From NCBI GenBank assembly GCA_023664865.1, contig JAMPEU010000016.1, positions 1-64,000 of the forward strand: a DNA stretch of 64,000 nt. Reading direction: 5' to 3'. This document shows, one piece after another, positions 42,751 to 52,200 of this stretch (positions are counted from its first letter, which is position 1; the number at the start of each line of letters is the position of its first letter). This stretch comes from Butyrivibrio sp. (GTDB lineage Bacteria; Bacillota; Clostridia; Lachnospirales; Lachnospiraceae). The notes below the pieces were generated by a model. It was not told where the DNA came from, searched no databases, and saw only the letters and a list, made by a program, of their open reading frames with translations. The position numbers and the translations under genes were made by a program.

Positions 42751-45723
42751 ATGGACAAAAAAAGGCTGACAGTCGGAAAGATGTGGCTTAATACGATTAT
42801 TATAGCAGTTTTCGTGTGCGTGGTCATAGGGTGCATGATTATCCTGCGCAGCATTTTGTGGGAGAATACTAACGAGATGGGATTATCGCTTGTGAAAAAT
42901 TATTCCGCGGCGGAGGAGCAGAGCATCCATACTTGTGAGGCTGTCATAAACATCTGCGCTAATTATATTGCTAAGGGTGAGAAGGCGGGCATTTCAGAAA
43001 CGGATATGCAGGAAGGCCTCTACCCTTTTATAGAAGGGTTGAAAAGCTTATACGGCGAGGAATATATTCAGATATATGGGAAAGCATTCGGTGGCGAGAA
43101 GCTTGTCTCAAACAATCCGGAAGTTGAAAGACTGACAGAGAAGGGATATGACATTACGGCGACAGATTGGTATCAGGGCGCAAAAGCGGCGGATGGCGAG
43201 ATTTATATATCTCCCGTCTATACGGATAAGGTAACGGGAGAGCCGGTAGTGACCATGTGTAAAATGGTTCCCGAAACAGGCAGTTTCTTTGCCATAGATA
43301 TTAAGAGCGCTTACTTTGAAGTGAATGATATTGACATGAGCCTTCCTGAAAAGGCTTCGTACTGCCTGATAGACCAGACCGGGAAACTGCTTTATTATAC
43401 GCCAAAAGGCGATTATAAGAGAGAAGAGTTTCAGCAATTAGTGGACAGCTATCGGGACAATGCCGACTGCAATATGTCAAACCATGTATCAGAAAATGTC
43501 AGGGCCTCCGATGGGATTGTGCGCAATGTATATTTTCACCATATTGACAATGGCTGGACGGGGATACTGACTATACCCGGGGTTGAGATTTTATCAGGTT
43601 ATGCCACGTTCCGTAATATCAGCATTATAGTAATTATTATCGGCATCATCCTGATTATCATTCAAAGCATCCGTGAGTACAGGAGCGGGCAGCAGGAAAA
43701 AATATACGTCATGTATCAGAATGCCATGAACAGCACCCTGCACGCATACCGCGCAATTTATTATGTTGATGCTAAAAAAGGATATCTTGACACGGTTTAT
43801 CCACTGGGGGCGGACGGCAAACCCAGACATTGCCCTTATGAAGAAGAAAGGAGAGACCGTTTTAAATATGGAGTAATAGCGGAAGAGCATGCTGAACAGA
43901 TGAACGATTTTTTGGATTTAGACAATATCAAAAGACAGCTTGCTAAAAAGGACTACATAGAACTCCAGTTTAAGCGTAGAAATTTCGACGTCAATAAGCG
44001 GGTGAATATAGGGGAAGAATTTGAATGGTGTTCTGTTGCCGTTACCATTGCAGAGAGGAAGAACGGAGAAGTGCTGGCGTTCAGCATGGCGATTCGTAAT
44101 ATCAATGACGTAATGCGCAGGGAAGAAAAGCAGAACGAGGCGCTTGCGATTGCCACGGCGCGCGCAGAGGCGGCGAGCCGCGCCAAAAGCGATTTCCTGT
44201 CCAGAATGAGCCATGATATCCGCACGCCTATGAACGCTATTTTAGGAATGACGTCCATTGCGGCAATGCACATTGATGAAAAGAGCCGCGTTATGGATGC
44301 GCTTGATAAGATTAATGTTTCAGGCAAGCATCTGCTCAGGCTGATTAACGAAGTGCTGGATATGAGCAGGATTGAGAGCGGCAGAGTCAGCCTTACGGAG
44401 GAATGTTTCAACCTGTCCGATACCATTGACAGCATTTTGACAGTATTCCATTCGCAGATAGAAGCAAAAGGCTTGAAGTTGAATGGGGGTATCGCCGAGC
44501 TGGAGCATGAAAATGTCATCGGGGACGAGCAGCATTTACAGCAGATTTTTATGAATATTCTGGGAAATGCCGTTAAATTCACGCCGGAAGGCGGCAGTAT
44601 CAGTATACATATAGCTGAGAAACACTCCAATGTTCCGGGCAGCGGCTGTTATGAATTTATCTTTGAAGATACCGGAATCGGTATGGATAAAGAGTATATT
44701 AAGACGATATTTGAGCCGTTTTCGCGCGCGGCAAATTCAACAGGCAATAAGATAGAAGGAACAGGGCTTGGAATGACTATAGCGGTCAATATTGCCCGCA
44801 TGATGGACGGCGATATTCAGGTGGAAAGCACGCTGGGTAAGGGTTCTAAGTTCACTGTGATAGTGCATTTAAAGCTGGATAATGTAGTCCAGGAAGATTT
44901 GTCAGAGCTTACTTCGCTGCCGATTTTAGTGGTAGACGACGAGGAAGACGCCTGCGAAAGCACCTGCGAGATTTTGAAAAGTATCGGCTTGAAGGCGGAA
45001 TATGTGCTTGACGGAAACAGTGTCGTAAGCCGACTGTTAGAGTCAAACGAGGCTGGAACGGACTTTTCGGTAGTGCTCCTTGACTGGAAGATGCCGGGTA
45101 AGGATGGATTGGCGACGACTAAGGAGATTCGTAAGGCTGTAGGTGATGATATCCCTATTGTCATACTGTCGTCTTACGACTGGGCAGATATAGAGAGCGA
45201 AGCGGTAGAGGCGGGTGCGAATGCTTTTATCAGCAAACCGATGTTTAAATCCAGATTGATTCGCGTTTTGCGTACTGTGTTAGGGCATGGCGTGGAAGAA
45301 GAGAGAACCGACGAACTTGAAACCTTCAAGCAGCAGGATTTTACAGGCAAAAGAGTGCTGTTAGTGGAAGATAACGAGATTAATATCGAGGTGGCAAAAG
45401 AGATTCTTAGCATCGTAGGCATACAAGTGGAAACTGCTCTGAACGGAAAGCTTGCGGTTGAGCGTATGTCGGAAACAGAGCCCGGATACTATGATTTGAT
45501 TTTTATGGATATCCAGATGCCGGTTATGAACGGATATGAGTCGGCTAAAGCAATCCGCGCCTTAGGAAGGGAAGACTTGGAGCAAATTCCCATCGTGGCT
45601 ATGACTGCGGACGCCTTTTCCGATGATATCAGAAAGTCGAAGGACGCAGGAATGAACGACCATATTTCCAAACCGATAGATATTGAGAAACTGCAGGAAA
45701 TGTTGGAGAAGTGGATAGATTGA
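42751..45723 (+). CDS. hybrid sensor histidine kinase with two receiver domains
   Basis: This 990-residue protein has a first membrane segment (about 12-34), an extracellular Cache-like sensor (about 40-285), a second segment (about 290-312) and a linker region. HisKA (DFLSRMSHDIRTPMNAILGM), HATPase (NILGNAVKFTPEGG, GTGLGMTIA) and two receivers follow, with phospho-acceptors in LLDWKMPGKDG and IFMDIQMPVMNG. ATG 42751 has GAAGGAG ahead. No output protein is adjacent. A family A palindrome starts 18 bases after its stop. Confidence 0.93.
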   Translation: MDKKRLTVGKMWLNTIIIAVFVCVVIGCMIILRSILWENTNEMGLSLVKNYSAAEEQSIHTCEAVINICANYIAKGEKAGISETDMQEGLYPFIEGLKSLYGEEYIQIYGKAFGGEKLVSNNPEVERLTEKGYDITATDWYQGAKAADGEIYISPVYTDKVTGEPVVTMCKMVPETGSFFAIDIKSAYFEVNDIDMSLPEKASYCLIDQTGKLLYYTPKGDYKREEFQQLVDSYRDNADCNMSNHVSENVRASDGIVRNVYFHHIDNGWTGILTIPGVEILSGYATFRNISIIVIIIGIILIIIQSIREYRSGQQEKIYVMYQNAMNSTLHAYRAIYYVDAKKGYLDTVYPLGADGKPRHCPYEEERRDRFKYGVIAEEHAEQMNDFLDLDNIKRQLAKKDYIELQFKRRNFDVNKRVNIGEEFEWCSVAVTIAERKNGEVLAFSMAIRNINDVMRREEKQNEALAIATARAEAASRAKSDFLSRMSHDIRTPMNAILGMTSIAAMHIDEKSRVMDALDKINVSGKHLLRLINEVLDMSRIESGRVSLTEECFNLSDTIDSILTVFHSQIEAKGLKLNGGIAELEHENVIGDEQHLQQIFMNILGNAVKFTPEGGSISIHIAEKHSNVPGSGCYEFIFEDTGIGMDKEYIKTIFEPFSRAANSTGNKIEGTGLGMTIAVNIARMMDGDIQVESTLGKGSKFTVIVHLKLDNVVQEDLSELTSLPILVVDDEEDACESTCEILKSIGLKAEYVLDGNSVVSRLLESNEAGTDFSVVLLDWKMPGKDGLATTKEIRKAVGDDIPIVILSSYDWADIESEAVEAGANAFISKPMFKSRLIRVLRTVLGHGVEEERTDELETFKQQDFTGKRVLLVEDNEINIEVAKEILSIVGIQVETALNGKLAVERMSETEPGYYDLIFMDIQMPVMNGYESAKAIRALGREDLEQIPIVAMTADAFSDDIRKSKDAGMNDHISKPIDIEKLQEMLEKWID

Positions 45724-45741
45724 AGGTTTATTGCCGTTCAC

Positions 45742-45826
45742 GAGTTTAGTCAAAATGAACAAAAACAGAGCTCCATGCCTGAAAAGCGGTAAGTCGCTCC
45801 TTATTTTGTTCATTCTGACTAAACTC
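45742..45826 (+). repeat. family A palindromic element, copy 3
   Basis: This is an 85-bp palindrome with arms GAGTTTAGTC (45742-45751) and GACTAAACTC (45817-45826). The core CATGCCTGAAAAGCGGTAAG is identical to copy 1. It starts 18 bases after the histidine kinase stop codon, in the same orientation, and ends 50 bases before hflX. Confidence 0.88.
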
Positions 45827-45876
45827 TGGGTATGGTAAAATAGAGTTTCATAATGAGTTAAGTTAAGAGGGGATAT

Positions 45877-47142
45877 ATGGAGAAGGCGATATTAGTGGGA
45901 GTAAATTTAAATGATGGCGAGGATTATAAGCTGTCGTTGGAAGAACTGGCGGCGCTTGCCGAAGCGTGCGATATGGAAGTGGCGGGAGTCGTGGAACAGA
46001 ACGTTTCAGAAGTCCATAAGGCGTTCTATATCGGTACAGGCAAGGTGGATGAGGTAAAAGCAGAGGCAGAAGAAAAGAATGTAGATGTAGTCATATTTGA
46101 CAATTCGCTTTCACCTATTCAGCTTAGAAACTTGCAGGATAAAATCGGTAAGCCCATTTTGGACAGGAGTACGCTGATTTTGGACATCTTTGACAGGCGC
46201 GCCAAGTCAAGGGAGGCAAAGCTGCAAGTCGAGGTGGCGAGACTGCAGTATATGCTTCCGAGGCTGGTGGGGCTGCATGCCGCGCTTAGCAGACAGGGCG
46301 GCGGCAGCGGAGCTTTAAGCAACAAAGGCGCGGGCGAAAAGAAACTTGAACTCGACAGGCGTGTGCTGGAACGCCGCCTGACGGAGTACCGCAGGGAATT
46401 AAAAGAGGTCGCGGCGCAGCGCAGGACGCAGCGTAAGCAGCGCGTCGGTTCGGGAGTGCCGCGTGTGGCGTTGATAGGCTATACGAATGCCGGCAAGTCC
46501 ACTTTGCTGAACGCCATGCTGGACGCATATGGAACAGACGAAACAGCTGCGGAAGATAAGAAAGTAATGGAAAAAGACATGCTTTTTGCCACATTGGACA
46601 CGACGGTGCGCAGAATAGAGCCGGAAAACCACCACGCATTTCTTTTGTCGGATACGGTAGGGTTTATCAATAAGCTGCCGCACCACCTTGTCGATGCGTT
46701 CCGCTCGACGCTGGAAGAGGCAAAAGAAGCGGATATTCTGCTGCAGGTTATCGATTACAGCGACATTCATTATAAAGAACATATCGCCGTAACCGAGCGC
46801 ACTATGAAGGAGCTTGGCGCAGAAGGCATTCCGGTCATTTATGTTTATAATAAGGCGGACAAGGCATCCGAAGGCAGATTGCCGATAGTAAAACAGGACA
46901 GTATCTATATGTCGGCAAAAGAACAAATCGGACTGGAAGAACTGATTGTCCTGATTGAGGAAAAGCTTGCGGGCGGATATCGGGAATGTACGATGCTTAT
47001 CCCCTATACGGACGGAAGAGCGGTATCCTATTTGAACGAAAACGCCATAGTCTATGAGACGCAGTACCTTGCCGAGGGCATACGGATGAAGCTGAACTGT
47101 AAAAAGGCGGACTGCAGTTATTATGGGAAGTATCTGGTATAG
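45877..47142 (+). CDS. hflX: ribosome-associated GTPase HflX
   Basis: This 421-residue GTPase has an N-terminal HflX domain (about 1-190, with GTGKVDEVK and ILDRSTLILDIFDRRA). The G domain starts at GYTNAGKST (about 202), with a G3 motif in LSDTVGFI and NKAD. HflX splits stalled or stress-damaged 70S ribosomes. GGGG lies ahead of the ATG. A small conserved gene follows 15 bases later. Confidence 0.95.
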   Translation: MEKAILVGVNLNDGEDYKLSLEELAALAEACDMEVAGVVEQNVSEVHKAFYIGTGKVDEVKAEAEEKNVDVVIFDNSLSPIQLRNLQDKIGKPILDRSTLILDIFDRRAKSREAKLQVEVARLQYMLPRLVGLHAALSRQGGGSGALSNKGAGEKKLELDRRVLERRLTEYRRELKEVAAQRRTQRKQRVGSGVPRVALIGYTNAGKSTLLNAMLDAYGTDETAAEDKKVMEKDMLFATLDTTVRRIEPENHHAFLLSDTVGFINKLPHHLVDAFRSTLEEAKEADILLQVIDYSDIHYKEHIAVTERTMKELGAEGIPVIYVYNKADKASEGRLPIVKQDSIYMSAKEQIGLEELIVLIEEKLAGGYRECTMLIPYTDGRAVSYLNENAIVYETQYLAEGIRMKLNCKKADCSYYGKYLV

Positions 47143-47157
47143 AAGGAGAGTTAGTAT

Positions 47158-47385
47158 ATGCGTGAGATGGAATTTAAGATGGAGCGTCCCGGCCTGCTTA
47201 AAAAGGGCGACCATATTACCGTGACCGAAGGGGTACTGCCCAGCAACTATTACTATACGATAGATCCCTCACTTGCCATGTCGGGCAATGTTCCGCTTAA
47301 TGAGAGAATGTTTGAGCGGGAGGGCGAGGTTTTGGATATCATTGAGAACGATAGGGGTTTTTATGTAAAGGCGGTATTTAAATAA
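47158..47385 (+). CDS. small conserved hypothetical protein downstream of hflX
   Basis: This encodes 75 residues with GAAGGAG before the ATG. It is a compact beta-rich soluble protein (LLKKGDHITVTEGVLPSNYY; EREGEVLDIIENDRGFYVKA). No known domain is recognised. It is probably co-transcribed with hflX. Confidence 0.7.
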   Translation: MREMEFKMERPGLLKKGDHITVTEGVLPSNYYYTIDPSLAMSGNVPLNERMFEREGEVLDIIENDRGFYVKAVFK

Positions 47386-47547
47386 AAAATGATATATTTA
47401 TATAAATAATTATTGTATTTTGAACAAAAATATGTTATTCTGCGTATAGCATATATTTTCTATATACAAACAGCGTAAATGCTGCTTTGTATTCTAAACA
47501 AATTCTTTAGTTTCGGAAAATCCATGCTACAATCACACATAACAAAA

Positions 47548-47572
47548 GCAGGGGTTTCCGAGGGACTCCTGC
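47548..47572 (+). promoter_or_regulatory. leader hairpin just before the dinD ribosome site
   Basis: GCAGGGGT (47548-47555) pairs with ACTCCTGC (47565-47572) with one G-T pair. It ends 8 bases before AGGAGG of the next gene, so it could affect translation. It could also be a leftover terminator. Confidence 0.4.
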
Positions 47573-47594
47573 AGAAAACAGGAGGAAACTGATA

Positions 47595-48452
47595 ATGGAT
47601 AAAAAGAAAATTGAACAGATACGTCGGCAATTTGATTTGATTATTCACAATGTTGAAAATGCAGACATAGAATTCTGGTATGCCCGCGAACTAATGCCGC
47701 TGCTTGGCTATGACCGATGGGAAAATTTTGACAAGACTGTCTGTCGTGCCATAGAGTCCTGCGAAACTTCCGGGATAATGGCGTCCGACCATTTTCGTGA
47801 GGTCACGAAAATGGTTGAATTGGGCAGTAAGGCAAGAAGGAATGTAAAAGATTATATGCTCACTCGCTATGCTTGTTATCTGATTGCGCAAAATGGCGAT
47901 ATCAAAAAAGATGAAATTGCTTTTGCACAAGGGTATTTTGCTGTACAGACAAGAAAGCAGGAACTTATTGAGGAACGAATCGCCTTGATTGAACGCACAG
48001 AAGTTCGTGGCAGGCTGCGTGAATCTGAAAGGCGTTTTTCACAAATTATTTATGAGCGTGGAGTTGATGATGCCGGATTTGGGCGTATTCGTTCCAAAGG
48101 TGACCAAGCGTTGTTTGGCGGTTACACAACACAGGAGATGAAAAAACGTCTCGGTGTGAAAGATGGCAGATCATTGGCTGATTTTCTGCCTGCGCTCACG
48201 ATTGCGGCGAAAAATCTTGCAACTGAGGTTACTAACTATAATGTTGAAGCAAAAGATATGGAGGGTGAAATAACCATTACTGAAGAACATATTCAAAACA
48301 ACCGTTCTGTACGAGATATGTTGGGGCAGCGTGGAATCAGACCTGAAAATTTGCCACCGTCTGAGGATATCAAAAAACTGGAACGGCGTGTAAAATCGCA
48401 GGAAAAGAAAATTGCTGCACAGGTAGGGAAACTGCCAGATGTATCCAATTGA
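47595..48452 (+). CDS. dinD: DNA damage-inducible protein D-like
   Basis: This 285-residue protein matches DinD. It has an N-terminal Bro-N-like part (FWYARELMPLLGYDRWENF), DHFREVTKMVELGSKARR and DYMLTRYACYLIAQNGD, then a C-terminal charged helical region. DinD of E. coli is SOS-induced and modulates RecA filaments. The ribosome site is AGGAGGAA. No clear Gram-positive LexA box was found in the 209-base upstream gap, so damage control is not shown. Its AT-rich style differs from hflX and ridA, which suggests acquisition. Confidence 0.85.
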   Translation: MDKKKIEQIRRQFDLIIHNVENADIEFWYARELMPLLGYDRWENFDKTVCRAIESCETSGIMASDHFREVTKMVELGSKARRNVKDYMLTRYACYLIAQNGDIKKDEIAFAQGYFAVQTRKQELIEERIALIERTEVRGRLRESERRFSQIIYERGVDDAGFGRIRSKGDQALFGGYTTQEMKKRLGVKDGRSLADFLPALTIAAKNLATEVTNYNVEAKDMEGEITITEEHIQNNRSVRDMLGQRGIRPENLPPSEDIKKLERRVKSQEKKIAAQVGKLPDVSN

Positions 48453-48503
48453 CTTAAGACACTTAATGATTATAAATAAAGATAAAAGAAAGGCGGAATT
48501 ATT

Positions 48504-48881
48504 ATGTTAAAAAAAGTAGCGACAGACAAAGCACCGGCGGCTATCGGACCGTATTCACAAGGAATTATCGTTGATAAGATGCTTTTTGCATCAGGGCAGA
48601 TTCCGATTGACCCGTCAACAGGCGAGATAAAGGGCAATGACATTACGGAGCAGGCGCAGCAGGTAATGAAAAACGTAGGCGAAATCCTGAAAGAAGCGGG
48701 AACAACTTATGAAAATGTAGTGAAAACAACCTGTTTCTTAGCGGAAATGGCGGATTTTGCAGCATTTAACGCAGTCTACGAGCAATATTTTACGCAGAAG
48801 CCGGCAAGAAGCTGCGTTGCGGTAAAGCAGCTCCCTAAAGATGTGTTATGCGAGGTTGAGGTTATAGCGTATCTCGGATAA
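48504..48881 (+). CDS. ridA: RidA family enamine/imine deaminase
   Basis: This 125-residue protein has the RidA signature: [21 protein letters not shown], and the C-terminal [22 protein letters not shown] containing the conserved Arg and Glu. RidA hydrolyses reactive 2-aminoacrylate and related imines. An AAAGGCGG ribosome site precedes it. It stands between dinD and spoVAE. Confidence 0.95.
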   Translation: MLKKVATDKAPAAIGPYSQGIIVDKMLFASGQIPIDPSTGEIKGNDITEQAQQVMKNVGEILKEAGTTYENVVKTTCFLAEMADFAAFNAVYEQYFTQKPARSCVAVKQLPKDVLCEVEVIAYLG

Positions 48882-48964
48882 TTTTAGGCAAAAGCTTAAA
48901 ATAAATGTATAATTTCGCTGATTATACGCACAATAAAAACAAAAATATCAGCGAGGTTATACAG

Positions 48965-49321
48965 ATGGATTATGTAAATGCTTTTTGGGTAGGCGGATTA
49001 ATTTGCGCACTGGCGCAGATTCTTTTGGAAAAGACAAAAATGATGCCGGGGCGAATCATGGTGTTACTCGTATGTCTGGGTGCATTTATAAGCGTATTCG
49101 GCTGGTATGAGCCGTTTATGGAATATGCCGGGGCAGGCGCGGGAGTGCCGCTTTTAGGATACGGCAACATACTGATGAAGGGCGTAAAAGAGGCGGTTGA
49201 TAAAGACGGCTTTATCGGTCTGTTTAAAGGCGGATTTACGAATGGGGCGGTAGGCTGCAGCGCGGCGCTTGTATTCGGTTATCTGGCGAGCCTTATTTTC
49301 AGACCTAAGATGAAAAGCTGA
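48965..49321 (+). CDS. spoVAE: stage V sporulation protein AE
   Basis: This 118-residue membrane protein matches the SpoVAE membrane subunit: FWVGGLICALAQILLEKTKM, GAGAGVPLLGYGNILMKGVK, DGFIGLFKGGF and four membrane segments. It works with SpoVAC and SpoVAD in dipicolinate transport into spores. ATG 48965 is chosen with GCGAGG ahead; the frame is open from 48905. It sits 6.3 kb from spoVAD instead of beside it. Confidence 0.9.
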   Translation: MDYVNAFWVGGLICALAQILLEKTKMMPGRIMVLLVCLGAFISVFGWYEPFMEYAGAGAGVPLLGYGNILMKGVKEAVDKDGFIGLFKGGFTNGAVGCSAALVFGYLASLIFRPKMKS

Positions 49322-49362
49322 AAGAACGATATCTTTCAGCTTTTGAAAGGAGTATTGACTAT

Positions 49363-50463
49363 ATGGAGGATAAAAAAATATTTGTATCCCGTTTTGCCAA
49401 AATTCCGAATTGCTATCCAAGCATTACGGAAGCGCTTAACAACGTTTTGACGGATAACGATGAACCTGTGACGATTTGTATTGCGCCGGGGACTTATCGT
49501 GAAAAAATAACAATCGACAGGCCGTTTGTCACCCTAAAGGGCGTAGGGAATAGTAATGAAGACACTGTGATTACATATGGCGATTATGCGAATAAAGTTA
49601 TGAACGATGGCATGAAGATGGGTACGTTCCGCTCATATTCAGTATTTATTGACGCTCATGATGTGACGCTTAAAAATCTGACTATTGAGAATGATTCAGG
49701 GGATTCCGCCACGCACGGTCAGGCGCTTGCTTTGTATGCGGACGGCGACAGGCTCGTTGTGGACTCGTGCAGGCTCATCGGCCATCAGGACACGCTTTTT
49801 ACCGGGCCGCTCCCACCGAAAGAAGTCCAGAAAAACGGCTTCATCGGACCGAAACAGTATGCGCCGCGTATCAACGGCAGGCATTATTATAAAAATTGTT
49901 ATATCTGCGGCGATGTGGATTTCATTTTTGGGGGCGCGACTGCGTACTTTGAAAACTGCGTGATTGAGTCATTGAAGCGATTTGAGGATGAAACGGAGCA
50001 AAATGGTGAAGATGTGTCACAAAAGGCTGAAACAGAAACTAAAATCCAGGGATATGTGACCGCCGCATCTACGCCAGAAGGACAGGAATACGGTTATGTA
50101 TTCTCACATTGCGACATTATCTCGAAGGACTGTAAAGAGAACACGGTATATCTGGGAAGACCGTGGAGGGAATATGCTAAGACCGTATTTATGGACTGCT
50201 CTTTTGGAAAACATATCCGTCCGGAATTGTTTCATGACTGGAATAAAGAAAATGCGAGAAAAACTGTGTTTTATGCGATATGCGATTGCGTGCGTGAGGT
50301 AGAAGGCGAGTCTGCAGTGTCGATTGGCTCTTCACCTGTGAGTGGCGAGTCGGTTTTGTTTCCGCAGAAGGCGGACTTCGTGCAGGAACTCAGTAAAGAG
50401 CAGGCAGCCGCTTTTGCTAAAGAGCGCGTACTCTGCGGCGAAGACGGCTGGCTGCCCGATTAA
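49363..50463 (+). CDS. CE8 pectin methylesterase (cytoplasmic)
   Basis: This 366-residue carbohydrate esterase family 8 enzyme releases methanol from methyl-esterified galacturonan. Signatures seen: GQALALYADGDR, GHQDTLF (catalytic Asp), GDVDFIFGGA (second Asp) and YLGRPWREYAK (Arg-Trp). There is no signal peptide, so it probably acts on imported oligosaccharides. AAGGAG precedes the ATG. It converges with the serine hydrolase gene, with 1 base between the ends. Confidence 0.94.
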   Translation: MEDKKIFVSRFAKIPNCYPSITEALNNVLTDNDEPVTICIAPGTYREKITIDRPFVTLKGVGNSNEDTVITYGDYANKVMNDGMKMGTFRSYSVFIDAHDVTLKNLTIENDSGDSATHGQALALYADGDRLVVDSCRLIGHQDTLFTGPLPPKEVQKNGFIGPKQYAPRINGRHYYKNCYICGDVDFIFGGATAYFENCVIESLKRFEDETEQNGEDVSQKAETETKIQGYVTAASTPEGQEYGYVFSHCDIISKDCKENTVYLGRPWREYAKTVFMDCSFGKHIRPELFHDWNKENARKTVFYAICDCVREVEGESAVSIGSSPVSGESVLFPQKADFVQELSKEQAAAFAKERVLCGEDGWLPD

Positions 50464-50464
50464 T

Positions 50465-51994
50465 CTATACAGCTGCGCAGTATAGATGCCCGTTAAATTC
50501 ATTAAAAAGGGTTTCCTCTTTCTTGCGCATGAACAGCGTCAGGTCGTTATCTCCAAAGGATAGCTGAAAGTGGACGCTGCCTACATATGAGTCTATAATG
50601 TGTGCCATAATATAAAGCGTGCCGTCGCCAAGCCATGCGCCGCTGGCGGCGTAACGCTGGTTATATATGGGAAAATTACCTGTCTGCATATATCCCATGC
50701 CGAAGTTAAGCGCATACTTTTCATTGTTATAAACAAATGATAATGTTCCCATGGGCTGTCCGTTTATATTGGCAGATGTCGTTTGACTTACCTTTTTTGC
50801 TGCCTTTTCTGCGGTATTTGCATCTGATTTTTCTGCCGTATCGAAACTGACGGTAAAACTTTCAAAGACGGAGCCTTCTGTTTGTACTGTGAAAGTCCTG
50901 CCGTTTACTTTTTTGACTGTTTCGGTCTGAGTCATCGTATCAGCCTGCATTGAAATTTTAAGAGGTTCTATACGCAATGATGCCGCTTTCTGCTTAAGAA
51001 GCTGAACGCTTTCCGCATCCGGGTTTATGGGTTCATTTTTCAGATAAGGAAGAATCTCTTCGTACAGCGCGTCATAAATCTGCTGATTGCCGCCGCCGAT
51101 GCTTTGCGTGTCCGCCGTAGTGACGCAGATAATATCATAATCAGGCAGGAATATTATAAGCTGCCCGCCCATGCCGTAACAGGTATATCCGTTATGTTCG
51201 CCGCGCCAGAACTGCATTCCGTAACCCTGCGCCTCGCTCGGAACGGGGGCGCTTACGCAGGTTTCACTTAAGCACGATACTGCCATATCGATATATTCGG
51301 GGGATATAAGCTGATTATCTTCAACCATTCCCCTATGTTTAATGAAATATCCGAACTTTAGTAAATCCATAGGCAGCGCTACCAAACCGGAGCCGCCTAT
51401 AGATACCCCGAATGGATCTTTGAGCATATATGATTCTTTGGAAAGTCCCAGACAGTCAAGCTTTTCTTTTATATAATCCAGCATAACCATACCGGTCAAT
51501 TTCTCCGTTAAAGCGCAGAGAGTATGAGCGGCGGAAGTGTCATAATGAAAAAGCCTTCCTGGCGGAAGCGTGGGCGGAGTGGTGAAAAAGCTTTCCACCC
51601 AGTCTGATTTCATATTAATCTTATATGTAGTTGAGGCATGGCAGGAGCGCATCATCAGCATGTCTTTAATCGTCATGGAAGAAATCCACGGATGGACTTT
51701 TGGCGGAAGCTTTTCAGGAAAATAGCTGACAATAGTGTCGTCTAAAGAAATCCTTCCTTCATCCGCAAGCAGACCGATAGCTACAGACGTAAAGCTTTTG
51801 CTGATGGAAAACATACGATGCAGGGTGTCGGCAGCGTATGGGGCATAGTACCCTTCAAAGACAAGCTTGTCATGCCGCATAAGAAGCAGACTGTGCATGA
51901 CAATTTTTCGCTGACTCAATCGGTCTATAAGATTAACGATACATTTGCCGGGGATGCCGGTTTCTTCCGGCGACACTTTTTCAAATTTAAGCAT
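50465..51994 (-). CDS. beta-lactamase-fold serine hydrolase
   Basis: This 509-residue protein has an N-terminal beta-lactamase class C-like domain (about 1-330) with Ser63-x-x-Lys66 (FSISKSF) and HYDTSAAHTL as the second motif. A C-terminal beta-rich domain follows (about 340-509). There is no signal peptide. Relatives are esterases, peptidases or transacylases. The position beside a pectin methylesterase suggests a sugar esterase role, but this is only inferred. Confidence 0.82.
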   Translation of the reverse strand: MLKFEKVSPEETGIPGKCIVNLIDRLSQRKIVMHSLLLMRHDKLVFEGYYAPYAADTLHRMFSISKSFTSVAIGLLADEGRISLDDTIVSYFPEKLPPKVHPWISSMTIKDMLMMRSCHASTTYKINMKSDWVESFFTTPPTLPPGRLFHYDTSAAHTLCALTEKLTGMVMLDYIKEKLDCLGLSKESYMLKDPFGVSIGGSGLVALPMDLLKFGYFIKHRGMVEDNQLISPEYIDMAVSCLSETCVSAPVPSEAQGYGMQFWRGEHNGYTCYGMGGQLIIFLPDYDIICVTTADTQSIGGGNQQIYDALYEEILPYLKNEPINPDAESVQLLKQKAASLRIEPLKISMQADTMTQTETVKKVNGRTFTVQTEGSVFESFTVSFDTAEKSDANTAEKAAKKVSQTTSANINGQPMGTLSFVYNNEKYALNFGMGYMQTGNFPIYNQRYAASGAWLGDGTLYIMAHIIDSYVGSVHFQLSFGDNDLTLFMRKKEETLFNEFNGHLYCAAV

Positions 51995-52200
51995 GTGTGT
52001 GGAGTCCTTTCTTAGTTATTTTTATTATGCAGTTATGAAGTTCTTAATTACCTATATAGTCTACCACAAAAGAACTGCTAAGTAAAAAGCAAGTGAAAAA
52101 TAAAAAACTAATAAAAAGTAATAAATAACAAACCTATTTCAAAATAGCAAAAATTATTGTATAATATATTCAAATACGCAGGAATGGGAGATGAATGGGA

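Noticed and set aside
46399-47214. 271-codon minus-strand open frame opposite hflX
   Set aside because: HflX is intact on the plus strand, and the minus translation shows no domain.
47386-47594. GAACAAAAATATGTT considered as a LexA box for dinD
   Set aside because: The half-sites are not at the GAAC-N4-GTTC spacing and the second half is imperfect.
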